DNA of 25,466 bases from Beroe ovata. Its lineage: Eukaryota; Ctenophora; Nuda; Beroida; Beroidae. The stretch lies in contig CAMPET010000004.1 in NCBI GenBank assembly GCA_946803715.1, positions 13,676-39,141 on the forward strand, read 5' to 3'. This document shows, piece by piece, positions 1-8,826 of the stretch. The position numbers and the translations under genes were made by a program. The notes under the pieces are model-generated. The model worked only from the letters and a program-made list of their open reading frames with translations, was not told the DNA's origin and searched no databases. Within the stretch, counting starts at the first letter, position 1. The number at the start of each line of letters is the position of its first letter.

Positions 1-113
1 CCTACTTACACTGTTGTGTCTGTGTGAGATGTTGTGACCTACTTACACTGTTGTATCTGTGTGAGATATGTTGTGACCTACTTACACTGTTGTGTCTGTG
101 TGAGATGTTGCGA
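1..113. repeat. Minisatellite, three 37-39 bp units
   Basis: Three head-to-tail copies at 1-37, 38-76 and 77-113, each starting CCTACTTACACTGTTGT. They differ by a few substitutions and one 2-bp insertion in the middle copy. Read on the minus strand, every unit carries an acceptor-like CTCACACAG and a perfect donor GTAAGTAGG. The array may continue past the left edge of the window. Confidence 0.95.
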
Positions 114-244
114 CACGAGTGTTGTTGTGGTTGTTGACAGAATATCTTCATGTTGTTTTGTCAATGTTGATATCTGAGAATCCAGTGTATTCTGTAGCTC
201 CGTGAGATCCCGTCTCAAGGTGTCTCGCTCCTGGATCAATGTCT
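86..244 (-). CDS. Internal exon of a coiled-coil protein (partial gene)
   Basis: A 159-bp open exon on the minus strand. It follows an acceptor (TTAAATTTCAG, intron ending at 245) and ends at a strong donor (GTAAGTAGG, starting at 85). Both flanking introns would be phase 1. It reads TLIQERDTLRRDLTELQNTL and continues with charged and leucine-rich heptads, then a run of five Thr. This is typical of a long alpha-helical coiled coil in a structural, centrosomal or trafficking protein, but too short to name a family. The 3' part of the gene lies off the left edge, and I could not find its 5' exons between 245 and 1390. Reading through the donor meets an in-frame TAG after two codons, which supports the splice call. 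Confidence 0.6.
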
Positions 245-249
245 CTGAA

Positions 250-1390
250 ATTTAATCCGCTAATTAGTTAATCACTCAATTAATTAATCAGCTAAGAACA
301 CAGACAGTAAACACCCTTTCAAATTGATTTGAACTTCATTTTCGATCTCATTCCTTAATCCTATCGGATGAAATCCATCTTCATTCTCGTGCAATTCACT
401 CTAATCTCAGATTGAGACTCAGGAAAACTCTCAATTTTGATTCCTGCTTTTGGTCAACGGCGTACAGTAAAGATCAACATGCACAATGCAGTGGACAAGG
501 CGGGATATCGTTGGTGGTTTTCAGAAGATAGTGTCAAGGGTCAATACTACACGGTGGGATGGACAAAAGTTGTTGACATAAACAAGTCGGTGAAAGCAAG
601 AACAATTTATGAGGAGCAAAATAAAATTGCAAACATAGCATGCAAAGCATCTGATCATGCAAATCATAACCACTGGTCCCTTATTTGAGTTCATGGCTCA
701 AGCAAAAAACGGAGAAGAGGAAACTGAGACAAAAAACTGTAAAGTGAAGAAGGCGAAGATAATAACACGCATGCTACGATAACGACGAGAACAAATTACT
801 GGCAGCAAGGAATCCATCAGAGAAGAGTTGGTGCTTCTCCCCAGCTGATAATATCCTCATCTCCTGTATTTGTGAAGAGTGATCTCTAACAGCAACTATA
901 GCAGATATATACGAGTAGATGGGCACGTGTCATTGGAAATGTCATTGTGTCATGATGAACAAAATAATATAGTGCCAGAAATGAAACGGGTGCTAACATT
1001 TGAGGGTGCAACTAAACGGAGTGCAAATACGTTTGAGAATAACCGAGCATCAAAACAAGTTGGGATTTGAAATTACTGTTGCAGAATTTCATAACAAAGT
1101 GTGTGTTATGCCAAGCTGCAAAATATACACAAGTTATTTATGTTCTATTGTATCATGAATTTGCGTAATAATAGAATATAATTCAATAAATTGAGTTGGT
1201 TTAATTTTCCTAGCTGTAGACGGTAGAATAAAGGGATCATGAGCGATGTGTCCCATCTTAGAGGCTTATATCATAATTTGGTAATTGAGTGACTGATGAG
1301 TTTTCAAAATACAAATTCCCAACCCCCCTCGTTGGTTGGATTGCGTGCATTATTTAGGTGAAGTAATAAGTCCATTATATCAACTAACTG
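250..1390. other. Stretch without a supported gene
   Basis: AT-rich DNA. A short plus-strand ORF (437-688) and a second (879-1070) lie in sequence that looks like a decayed coding region, but neither has splice sites or a family I recognise. A plus-strand AATAAA lies near 1183. The missing 5' exons of the coiled-coil gene could be here, but none was found. Confidence 0.5.
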
Positions 1391-1396
1391 TTTATT
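1391..1396 (-). terminator. Polyadenylation signal of the YHYH gene
   Basis: AATAAA on the minus strand, 283 bp downstream of the YHYH stop codon. It is the first canonical hexamer after the stop and would give a 3' UTR of roughly 300 nt. Confidence 0.55.
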
Positions 1397-1678
1397 TACT
1401 AACAACATTGATTTACAAGACTGGTCATACAATTACAGTAATGACAGACTCCTCCAATGATGGTTGCTGATTAAATTTCGATGAAAACGAGCTTGTAAAA
1501 ATTGGACATACAAAAAGGAACGGAACAAATTTTCAGAGGCAACCATCTGTCCACCTATAACGCTTGTGAAAACTGTTTGATTCCATTGATTCGGGCCGCG
1601 GTAGTGCTCAAGCAGTTGAAGATGTTGAATTGTTCCAGGGTTATGAGTCTGAGCCACACGTCTACTGTATAGGTATGG

Positions 1679-2800
1679 TCAGTGTGTGGTCCAAACATTG
1701 ACAATAACGCTCATTACCACCATCAAAACCAAGGCTACCCTCACAGCAGGGGAATTTGATGTCTTCGCAATTCTGGTAAGATATTTCACAGTTTTCTTCT
1801 CCATGAAACAGAGCAACTTGTTGCCATCCTCCGTTTTGCAGCTATTTCCACAGTCGAAACCCTGTGGGCAGCAGGCAATGAGTGATATCTCCCTATTGTG
1901 ATGTTCCCACTTGTATGGTATTTGATACGGCAACTCCCTCAGATACATCTCATCCCAGCATAACATGGGCTCACTCCCGTTAGCAGGGGACGGGGAGCAG
2001 ACTGCAGGGGTTCGGGACATGTTGGGCGGGTCTGAGAATGAAAACATGGTGTCGTCATAGGGGCAACTACACACGAAATTGTCTGGATCCTTGCCCGAAT
2101 CACTCCTGATCTCCCCCATGAAGCAGCCCATGAAGTAGGGGGGATCAGCGGTCACGTGATACTTGTAACGTCCATCTTTACCCCACCGTCCCCCGCATTC
2201 GTCCAAGTCTTGACTAGTCAGCTGCACTCCCTCCTCATTGATAGGCCCGTATATGGGGATACCGTCAATTGCAACACCGTAGATTGGCGAGGGTTTTCCA
2301 CACACAGGGATCTGCACACAGGGGGAGTAGAAGTTGTAGTGGTAATGGTTGGAGGGGGAGGGGTGGCCCGAGCAGATATCAAACTCTTCCACCTCTTCCT
2401 TTATATCTGCACACCCGGGCGATAGTGGAAATCTGTTGTAGATCAGAGTGCCGGACGTTGCTATGCCGATGTAGTTGATGGGCATGCACCGCATCGGCTT
2501 GTCTCTCATCACGGGTGTCGAGTATATCCTCAGTTCAGTGCGTGCTTCCTTCAGCTCAAACTGTCCGGTCCCTGCGGATGCGTCCTCGTAGGAAAATATC
2601 CCCACGTTGTGCGAGGGTATCCCGTTTGTCATGATAGTTTGGTAGCCTTCACCGCTATCCCACGCCGAGACCTCGGCTTTCTTGCCCGTGTTCGGGTCCG
2701 TGTAATCCTGCAGGCGGGGATGAAATGCTGCCAACTCCTCACTCGTCAGACATAGCGCAGTGGAGATGATACATTGCAGTACAACAAACAATGCAAACAT
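1679..2800 (-). CDS. YHYH-domain cell-surface protein, probably GPI-anchored
   Basis: The coding part is one exon of 373 residues from the Met at 2798-2800. The frame is open upstream to 2878 (399 residues), but I prefer the inner Met: it is followed directly by a signal peptide (MFALFVVLQCIISTALC), and a strong acceptor (GCATTTTCCAG, exon start 2836) would remove the longer start. Residues about 140-230 form the YHYH domain: NHYHYNFY at 151-158, then IYGVAIDGIPIYGP at 173-186 and a Cys/Gly-rich end. More cysteines follow to residue 331. The last 20 or so residues are hydrophobic (VALVLMVVMSVIVNVW) with no basic cytoplasmic tail, which suggests a GPI signal. YHYH proteins occur in bacteria and invertebrates, with no settled molecular function. 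I infer an extracellular, disulphide-rich, membrane-tethered protein. Confidence 0.9.
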   Translation of the reverse strand: MFALFVVLQCIISTALCLTSEELAAFHPRLQDYTDPNTGKKAEVSAWDSGEGYQTIMTNGIPSHNVGIFSYEDASAGTGQFELKEARTELRIYSTPVMRDKPMRCMPINYIGIATSGTLIYNRFPLSPGCADIKEEVEEFDICSGHPSPSNHYHYNFYSPCVQIPVCGKPSPIYGVAIDGIPIYGPINEEGVQLTSQDLDECGGRWGKDGRYKYHVTADPPYFMGCFMGEIRSDSGKDPDNFVCSCPYDDTMFSFSDPPNMSRTPAVCSPSPANGSEPMLCWDEMYLRELPYQIPYKWEHHNREISLIACCPQGFDCGNSCKTEDGNKLLCFMEKKTVKYLTRIAKTSNSPAVRVALVLMVVMSVIVNVWTTH

Positions 2801-2916
2801 GGGGCAGCTTGGATTGACGGAGCTCAAGGTGGTTATCTGGAAAATGCAATTCGAGGAAGGGGAGCTGGAGGGTCGCAATTATTGCAAATGGAAGCGTGCC
2901 ATTACATCCTCTTTGC

Positions 2917-2922
2917 TTTATA
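2917..2922 (-). promoter_or_regulatory. Possible TATA box of the YHYH gene
   Basis: TATAAA on the minus strand, 117 bp upstream of the preferred start codon. Transcription starting about 30 bp downstream would begin just before the outer ATG at 2878. If the upstream 5' exon at 4376-4442 is used instead, this box lies inside its intron. The two could be alternative promoters. Confidence 0.35.
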
Positions 2923-3588
2923 AGTCCTCTGACATGACACATTACTGTCGTCATAGTCATGCGTATTCTGGGGGAGTGAGGGCTTGTGGAGCAATATCGG
3001 GGGCAATAATCCTGTCAAAAAGTGCTATTTATTAGGTTATTGCATCGACTGTGCTTCATAAACTGCTTGTCCATACACTGGCTCTGTTAATGAGAACTCG
3101 CTGACTGACAGGATACTAGCTCAGTGGCCGTATCAAGGCCAAATTGACATTGTCATCCGAACATCTTGTCAGTGATGACTAATGAGGTATATATCACAAT
3201 ATCGATAGTCAGGGCTGTGCATGTGGTCTGTCAGTGATGTGTCAGTGTGAGAAGGTCAGCAGTAATGAGTAGCATTCAAACATGCTTTGACACACTGTGT
3301 CCTGGGGCAAAGAGGGGATGAGATGTTACAAACTCCACTATCCATGTTTTGGAGTAATTAGGCACACAAACACTCAGAATATGTTAAGTAGGTACATTCC
3401 CTTGCTTCCCCTTGGGTCATTGTACAAGTCAACAATAGTTCCTAGCTTGCAGAAACCCCTCTCTTTCTCTATTGGATCTCTCACTCCCCCTATCCTCCTA
3501 TAGCAGTAGAATACAGGGGAAGAGGGTGTAGGTATATGGACAATAGATAATGCAATGAGAACCAATATCAGTGGTTATTGAACATTGT

Positions 3589-3663
<75 letters not shown>
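3589..3663 (+). repeat. 75-nt poly-G run next to a single N
   Basis: Seventy-five uninterrupted G, then one N at 3664. Long homopolymers beside an N usually mark an unresolved assembly join or a base-calling artefact rather than a real tract of exactly this length. Translated poly-Gly or poly-Pro ORFs across it are meaningless. Confidence 0.97.
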
Positions 3664-3720
3664 NTTATACAATACACAGCACACACGCATCGTGCAAAGA
3701 ATATTATAAATGCTACCATT

Positions 3721-3828
3721 TTGCTACAACTACTCAAATCATTAAGTGATGATTATTCATTACTTAATTAATCAGAGTGCTACAGCTATTCAGATCGCTA
3801 AGTGATGACCACTCAATCAATCAGAGTG
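3721..3828 (+). repeat. Diverged tandem duplication, about 55 bp unit
   Basis: Two successive segments share the order GCTACA(A/G)CTA(C/T)TCA(A/G)ATC, then TAAGTGATGA, then AATCAGAGTG. The second has an internal deletion and several substitutions. No coding potential is evident. Confidence 0.6.
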
Positions 3829-4375
3829 ATTGAAATGATTGAGATGATAACTATTTGGCTACAGAATATAGAGTTGGTTCGATACATCCCATCAAATTCA
3901 AACGAGTAATGCGAATATTCATACAACAACAAATAGGCGGCAAAATAACGCAGCAATGCGAAACATGGTCTTTAAAACAGCGCCGTGATACGATGACTAC
4001 AATATACAGTGTACACTCGATACATCAATAACAAAACAAAGGAGCATCTGCAGTTGGGTATAAAGATGCGGAGGTTTACGGAAATCCTCTGAGAATTGAA
4101 TTATTTTTAATTGTAGATGAAATTATGTGCATAATATAATTACGATCCCTTGACTATATATCCACTGATCTTATCCTTGATATGATCTCCCACAGGTTAT
4201 ATGATTAACCCCACAGAATTAACTTTCCTACTGAACCACTTCCACTTTCTCCCAACCACTATCTCTCTTTCTACAGACTTCCGCACTTCTGTCAGTGTCG
4301 GCAGACACAGTCAGGTAATTACCACGGTAATTGGGTAATTAGAGTGAAATTACCATGACAACCAAACACACTCAC

Positions 4376-4442
4376 CTGTCGTGATCCTGCTATCTTTCGT
4401 CTGTGTCGTCAACTGAAGAGAAGTCAATGTTAACACTTCCGG
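4376..4442 (-). promoter_or_regulatory. ETS-type promoter and putative non-coding 5' exon
   Basis: On the minus strand, CCGGAAGT (4435-4442) matches the ETS/GABP site common at TATA-less metazoan promoters. About 60 nt downstream is a strong donor, CACGACAG|GTGAGTG (intron from 4375). The segment between has no ATG, as expected of a 5' UTR exon. The nearest downstream minus-strand gene is YHYH, whose coding exon has a good acceptor at 2836. The link is inference. Confidence 0.3.
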
Positions 4443-4540
4443 TTTATTTTACTTGTGAATCCATTGAATGATTACACTTCATGGTGGGATGTACTATGTT
4501 ATGTTGAGTTCAGTACTGCGTATCTATTATACAAGTAGCA

Positions 4541-4577
4541 GGATTGAACAGGATTGAACAGGATTGAACAGGATTGA
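4541..4577 (+). repeat. Tandem repeat, 10-bp unit GGATTGAACA
   Basis: Three perfect copies of GGATTGAACA plus a partial fourth. A simple minisatellite in intergenic DNA. Confidence 0.95.
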
Positions 4578-4862
4578 TACATGCACGTACACTACCCATT
4601 TTTCTGTTGAAGGTTATTGAGCTAATTAAGGTAATTATTGTCATCATCTAATTAGAGATTATTACTGCTCCACTGGCAAGATGGAATGACTGTGTCTCTG
4701 CGTGTGCAAGCTAAACAAGTTATAATGCTACCACACCACATCCAAACAAGATCTGTGAGTAGAACAATGAACGTGTTCATTTTAGTCGATGCAGATCAGA
4801 CTTTTTTCAGCTCGACACTATTGTTCAACCACTTCTATCAACTCACCACGACTTCACCCAGT

Positions 4863-4920
4863 AACTCACCACTACCTGACAGCTAGCAACTCACCACTAC
4901 CTGACAGCTAGCAACTCACC
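4863..4920 (+). repeat. Tandem repeat, 25-bp unit
   Basis: Two identical 25-bp copies (4863-4887 and 4888-4912) beginning AACTCACCACTACCTGACAG, plus 8 bp of a third. Confidence 0.95.
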
Positions 4921-6024
4921 AGTCTCCGCCGTATATTCCTTGGGAAGGAGTAGATTGCCCAACAACAAGCGCCAATCAGAAAACATCCACTCAATAGATA
5001 GATGTGACCAAACTCCATCAATAATATATTCGCGCGAGGGGAACCTATAATTGCTCTTGAGAAGTGGGAATGATTTTGTGTGTCTTGGAAACCCACGAGG
5101 TTTCATAAAACAAGGTCTCTGTCATTATCTGTTTAGCAAGGATGAAGGAGGGAGCAAGTGTAACAAAAGCGTAGGTACTGTTTAGCACTCCTTACAGACG
5201 ATGATGATGTTACATTGCTTCATGCATGACAGAAATAAGCGAGAGTTGTGTCACAATGAGGATAAACACGGTTTCTTTCATGTCAATTTACAGGATAGCA
5301 ACAGAGGGCATTTTCATACCATGTGGTAAAAGGAGCAGCAATCATCTTCTACATTATCGCCTTAGCCCTTACATTATCCTACTCCATGGCCAATTATCAC
5401 AATGGACAAATTCATTACAATTCATTTTGGGGCAGGGAACTGTGACGAGAAAGTAATTCCACATTACGGAGTTATGTCATCTGCTTTTTTACTTTTATCA
5501 ATCTATGGTACCATCGAATCCCTAAGTCCAATTATGCTGATATGATACTAATTGAAGTACCTAATTTGATTATGATCAAACATTCCAACATACATAGCCC
5601 GGAGCCCCTATAGGTAATTCGATATATGGCCCACGTTGCAATATTGCCTACATTAGATTAGACCACGTTGGCTAAAACTTAGTTAGTCGTCATAGTGGTT
5701 TGTAAAATAGAGTTGTAAATTACAAGCTATAGGATAAACGGAATCGTGTTTCAAATCAAACAAACTAAAGAGAAGAGAATTTTCTTATTTTAGTTTTGAT
5801 ACTTGACTGTGAAGTGTTAGATTGTCTGGATTAATTTAGATCATCATGTAATGTAGCATAGCAGTGAACAATGGAATCGATCTGTGCTCATTATTATTGT
5901 TCAATGAATAGTTACTTGAACAACACAACACAAAATAGCGATCCAAGCTACTGATATAATTCAACCGATACACATGGCAACATTGTTTGATTACCAAGCA
6001 TGATTGTGAAAACATTACACTCAC

Positions 6025-6850
6025 TGTGCTCCAAATAGTCCCAAGAAGTGCCTGGCTGTAAACACGTCGCTTCAGGAAATCCTTTGTGTCCTCAGGAACC
6101 TGAATAGTGAATAATGTCAGTAGGAATACATCACATACTGATCCTTCACACAAAGCTAGTCTCACTCTGCATTTTATACACTGAAAAATTACTTCAGGAG
6201 GAGAAATGAGAGGAACGAGAGCATCTTTGCAAAGATTGAACAAGGATGGAGGATTGAACATTTTCTTTGGTTTCTTCAGAGTTGTTCTTCCCTGCCGACT
6301 GGAAGAATAGAAAGTGTTAAATTTCTGAACTAATCAAGTAGAGTTCTGATATTTTCAACAGTTCAGAGCAAAAATTTACTTCATTGGAGCTGGTTTTCCG
6401 ATTCCAGAGTTGGCAGATGGTAGTTTCCATGCTGGAGATCCATCAGATTTGGCACTACTCACTTTTCTGGGACTCCTAAGATAGTTTTTGGTTTGGAAGC
6501 TTAACTTCAACAAATACCTAATTCTAGTGTATCACAAAGCAAGTGTTGTTGACTCACTCTTTTGATGCACTTGGTTTTCTTATAGACCCCTTCTCTGTCT
6601 TCACTTGAGGTGAGGGCAATCTTGAAAGAGCACTATTAGCATTATTGTTGTTAGGTAACTTTGTTGCTTTATTTACTGTAGAAACCTTCCTTTCCTGAGC
6701 TTTTCTCACAGTAGGTGGCTTCATTTTATTCATCCCAGTTTTGATTGTATCATCAGTCCGGGACAAAGCAGTTCTCTTTGGAATACCCCTGGATCCAGGG
6801 GCATTGACCTGTGATCTTGGTCCTTGCTTGGTATCTTTTGTGGCCAGCAT
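6025..6850 (-). CDS. Basic, disordered protein with a SOCS-box-like segment (3' end unresolved)
   Basis: Four exons fit in phase: 6558-6850 (start ATG at 6848-6850), 6380-6475, 6166-6298 and 6025-6099. They give 199 residues up to a donor at 6024. Residues about 1-140 are rich in Lys, Arg, Ser, Thr and Pro with no hydrophobic core, so probably disordered. Exon 3 then reads PPSLFNLCKDALVPLI, and exon 4 VPEDTKDFLKRRVYSQALLG. The order LxxLCxxAL, then P.., then a K-x-x-L end resembles a SOCS/BC box, the segment by which substrate receptors bind elongin B/C and a cullin. That match is my reading of the pattern, not a search result. The third intron (6100-6165) is 66 nt, a multiple of three without a stop, so it could be retained. 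The C-terminal exon after 6025 is not identified. Confidence 0.5.
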
Positions 6851-7524
6851 TTCATTAGATATTGATCTGATGAATATAATGCGGCTTAATTGTGTAACGT
6901 GATATCTAATCTAAGGTTTGGTGATTCAACCATATCTATTGTAAACTCGCAAGTTCTGTTTGTATTTTTGACTCATGAAATGCATGTGCAAGTTTTGAGC
7001 TAGAATGCATGTTGCTTTAGTTACAAATGGAGGTAAGTGCCCACACTGATAGTAATTTTTCCTCCATGGCCCCTCCACGAGTATAAGAATGTGGCACTCT
7101 CATCACTCATGATCTGATATTCAGTACACACCCTCTGAACTGGTCTCCTAGTATATCATATTCCAAAGAAACTTACTGATCAGAGGACGATTCCAGGGAC
7201 CCACTCTTTTTGACTGATATTTTTCTGCCATTCATGTTATCACTAGGGAACTACTGCCACTTGGGGAGTTTATCAAAAGTCAAGAAATATAACAAATCAT
7301 AAATGCCAGCATAGCACAGATACCTTCCTTAAACTAATTCAAACCAGTTGAGCCATTCTGGGAATGCCGGAATGCAAGCAACCATAATATTGTTGATCAT
7401 GGACACAAACAAAAGTATGGTTATACACTCAACATGACTGATTGACTGCCACTGGAAGTATGATTCACACCACTGGTGTGACAACATTTGGAGAGGGGTT
7501 ATTATTAAGAGTCACATTGTTACA

Positions 7525-7688
7525 TAGAATTTGAAGGAAATTTCTGGTATTCCTCTGATAGCAAACTCAATTCAGTTAAACAGGTTTAGATATTATAGGT
7601 ATGTAGAATTATGGTGTATATTGTGTAGTATTTTGATCGTGTAGATATTATGTATCAGAGGAATACCAGAATTTTCCTTCAAATTCTA
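7525..7688. repeat. Inverted repeat, 36-nt arms, 92-nt spacer
   Basis: The left arm (7525-7560, starting TAGAATTTGAAGGAAA) and right arm (7653-7688) are reverse complements with one mismatch in 36. The spacer is AT-rich. Candidates are the termini of a small non-autonomous DNA transposon or the stem of a hairpin transcript. No target-site duplication is obvious. Confidence 0.85.
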
Positions 7689-7720
7689 CTGGTGTGACAC
7701 TGACAGTGTGACACACCAGT
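7688..7720. repeat. Short hairpin ACTGGTGTG...CACACCAGT
   Basis: A 9-bp perfect stem with an imperfect inner stem, abutting the right arm of the larger inverted repeat. A further copy of CACTGGTGTGACA lies near 7470, outside the left arm, so the flanks of the element also carry this motif. Confidence 0.6.
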
Positions 7721-7920
7721 TTTCAAAAAAATATGATAAGTGTGTAATAATGTTGCAAATGTATATGGATCAATCGTAGATCCCGTTTCAATTTCAATTT
7801 CGCTGAGTTCCGCGCGCGGCTCGGCGCTAGCCCTTAGACAAATAACGCTCGCCGTTTCGGCCCCACGTTAAAGTACCTAGTTTCATTAAGCTTTGGTTGT
7901 CGATGTTAGTCGAGATCAAT

Positions 7921-7947
7921 TTTAATTTGCGCGCGCGCAAAATTAAA
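7921..7947. promoter_or_regulatory. GCGCGCGCGC near-palindrome flanked by AT arms
   Basis: A 10-nt alternating GC core flanked by TTTAATTT and AAAATTAAA, making a near-perfect 27-bp palindrome 237 bp upstream of the MED9-like start codon. It could be a dimeric factor site or a Z-DNA-prone element. Function is not shown. Confidence 0.3.
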
Positions 7948-8183
7948 TTATTCTCAGACGAAAATAATTGACTTTTAGATATCTGCTGCGTATGACAGTG
8001 CTTGGTGTATTCTATTTTTAGTATTATGCATTCTAGCTTTCAAATTTCAAAGCCATAAATCTGAATTTTTAACTGATTTATGCATCTATATTATTGTCAA
8101 CATGTTTGTGCTGGCAATATGGTCACAGTAAATACTGTAATAAAGCTTTTATGTTTATTGAGGGACTGCATGGCCATTGAAGG

Positions 8184-8684
8184 ATGGAAGAAGAGCCTAT
8201 GACTGAGTGCAGAAAGTTGAGTGAAGTTACACAATTCATCCCTGAAATCTATCATTTACTTGAGTTGCTCAGTACTACAAGTGACATAACTACTATCAAT
8301 AAAACTGTGAGTGTTATCTAATTGGAATAATATGATCATCAGTTATGTAACAGCATACACACATTTTACATCCTCCTGTGTAACACTCTAGGGAAATCTC
8401 ATAATGATTGTGGCTTCTGGAAATTAGGGCACATTCATTATCCAGTACTGAATAGAGACGAAACTCAAGAATTCAAGTCAATTTATTCACTTATGTAGAG
8501 GGACTTTCAGGTGGACAATTTACAAGGTCAGTTCAAGGAAGCTCGAGAAGTGGTCTCACAATTGTCATCTGAGACAACTGAACAACTGAAAGAAAAACTT
8601 GCTGCATTTAAGAGTGCTAATCAACAGCAAAGAACTTTACTTAAAGATTATAGGCACCTTCCAGTTTTCACAGAAAAATGCTGA
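8184..8684 (+). CDS. Small coiled-coil protein resembling Mediator subunit 9
   Basis: Two exons in phase 0: 8184-8306 (41 codons) and 8511-8684, giving 98 residues. An alternative in-frame acceptor 12 nt upstream (exon start 8499) adds four residues. Exon 1 has FIPEIYHLLELLSTTSDI and exon 2 VDNLQGQFKEAREVVSQLSS, then LKEKLAAFKSANQQQRTLLK before the stop. A helix ending in LL, then (L/F)KxxFxxAR, a loop, and a final helix of the type Q..L..K...LL.xY is the layout of MED9, a middle-module subunit of the Mediator co-activator. MED9 is poorly conserved and usually longer (about 146 residues in humans), so this is a family-level guess. The LRMDA exon begins only 74 nt after the stop, and a donor lies 21 nt past the stop. 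Confidence 0.5.
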
Positions 8685-8826
8685 GAGATTTGGAATTGAT
8701 TAAAGGTATCTGTTCCCCCCTCTCTTTTTGGTCTCTGACTTGACCTATTAATTTCAGAGCCAAATAGATAATTTCAAAATAAATGAAGCAACCATATTAG
8801 ATTCAAATCAAGGAGATCCACCTACA

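Larger units (their letters stand above)
2925..4375. other. Gene-poor stretch with poly-G and weak repeats
   Basis: I see no supported coding exon here. It contains the poly-G run next to an N and a diverged tandem duplication. If the 5' exon proposed at 4376-4442 belongs to the YHYH gene, most of this stretch is its first intron. Confidence 0.6.
4443..6024. other. Stretch without a supported gene
   Basis: The short ORFs on both strands lack splice sites, family motifs or coding-like composition. Two small tandem repeats lie at 4541-4577 and 4863-4920. The last exon or exons of the minus-strand SOCS-box-like gene should lie in this stretch. Weak candidate acceptors are CTTCACAG near 5810 and CTCGTCACAG just above 5439, each followed by a short ORF and a stop. 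Confidence 0.5.
6851..8183. other. Intergenic stretch with inverted repeats
   Basis: Lies between the divergent SOCS-box-like (-) and MED9-like (+) genes. I see no coding exon with paired splice sites. ATGGAG followed by a good donor GTAAGTG (plus strand, 7027-7038) could be a minute first exon but has no partner. Notable contents are the 36-bp inverted repeat, a short hairpin next to it and a GCGCGC palindrome, each listed separately. Confidence 0.5.

Noticed and set aside
437-688. 83-residue plus-strand ORF
   Set aside because: No splice sites, no recognisable family, and the surrounding frames look decayed. Left as unproven.
1433-1657. 74-residue minus-strand ORF after the YHYH stop
   Set aside because: It lies between the YHYH stop and its polyadenylation signal, in 3' UTR, with no signal of its own.
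2798-2878. N-terminal extension of the YHYH protein starting at 2878
   Set aside because: The 26 extra residues would bury the signal peptide, and the acceptor at 2836 probably removes them from the mRNA.
3571-3771. Poly-Gly and poly-Pro proteins across the G run
   Set aside because: Translation of a homopolymer artefact.
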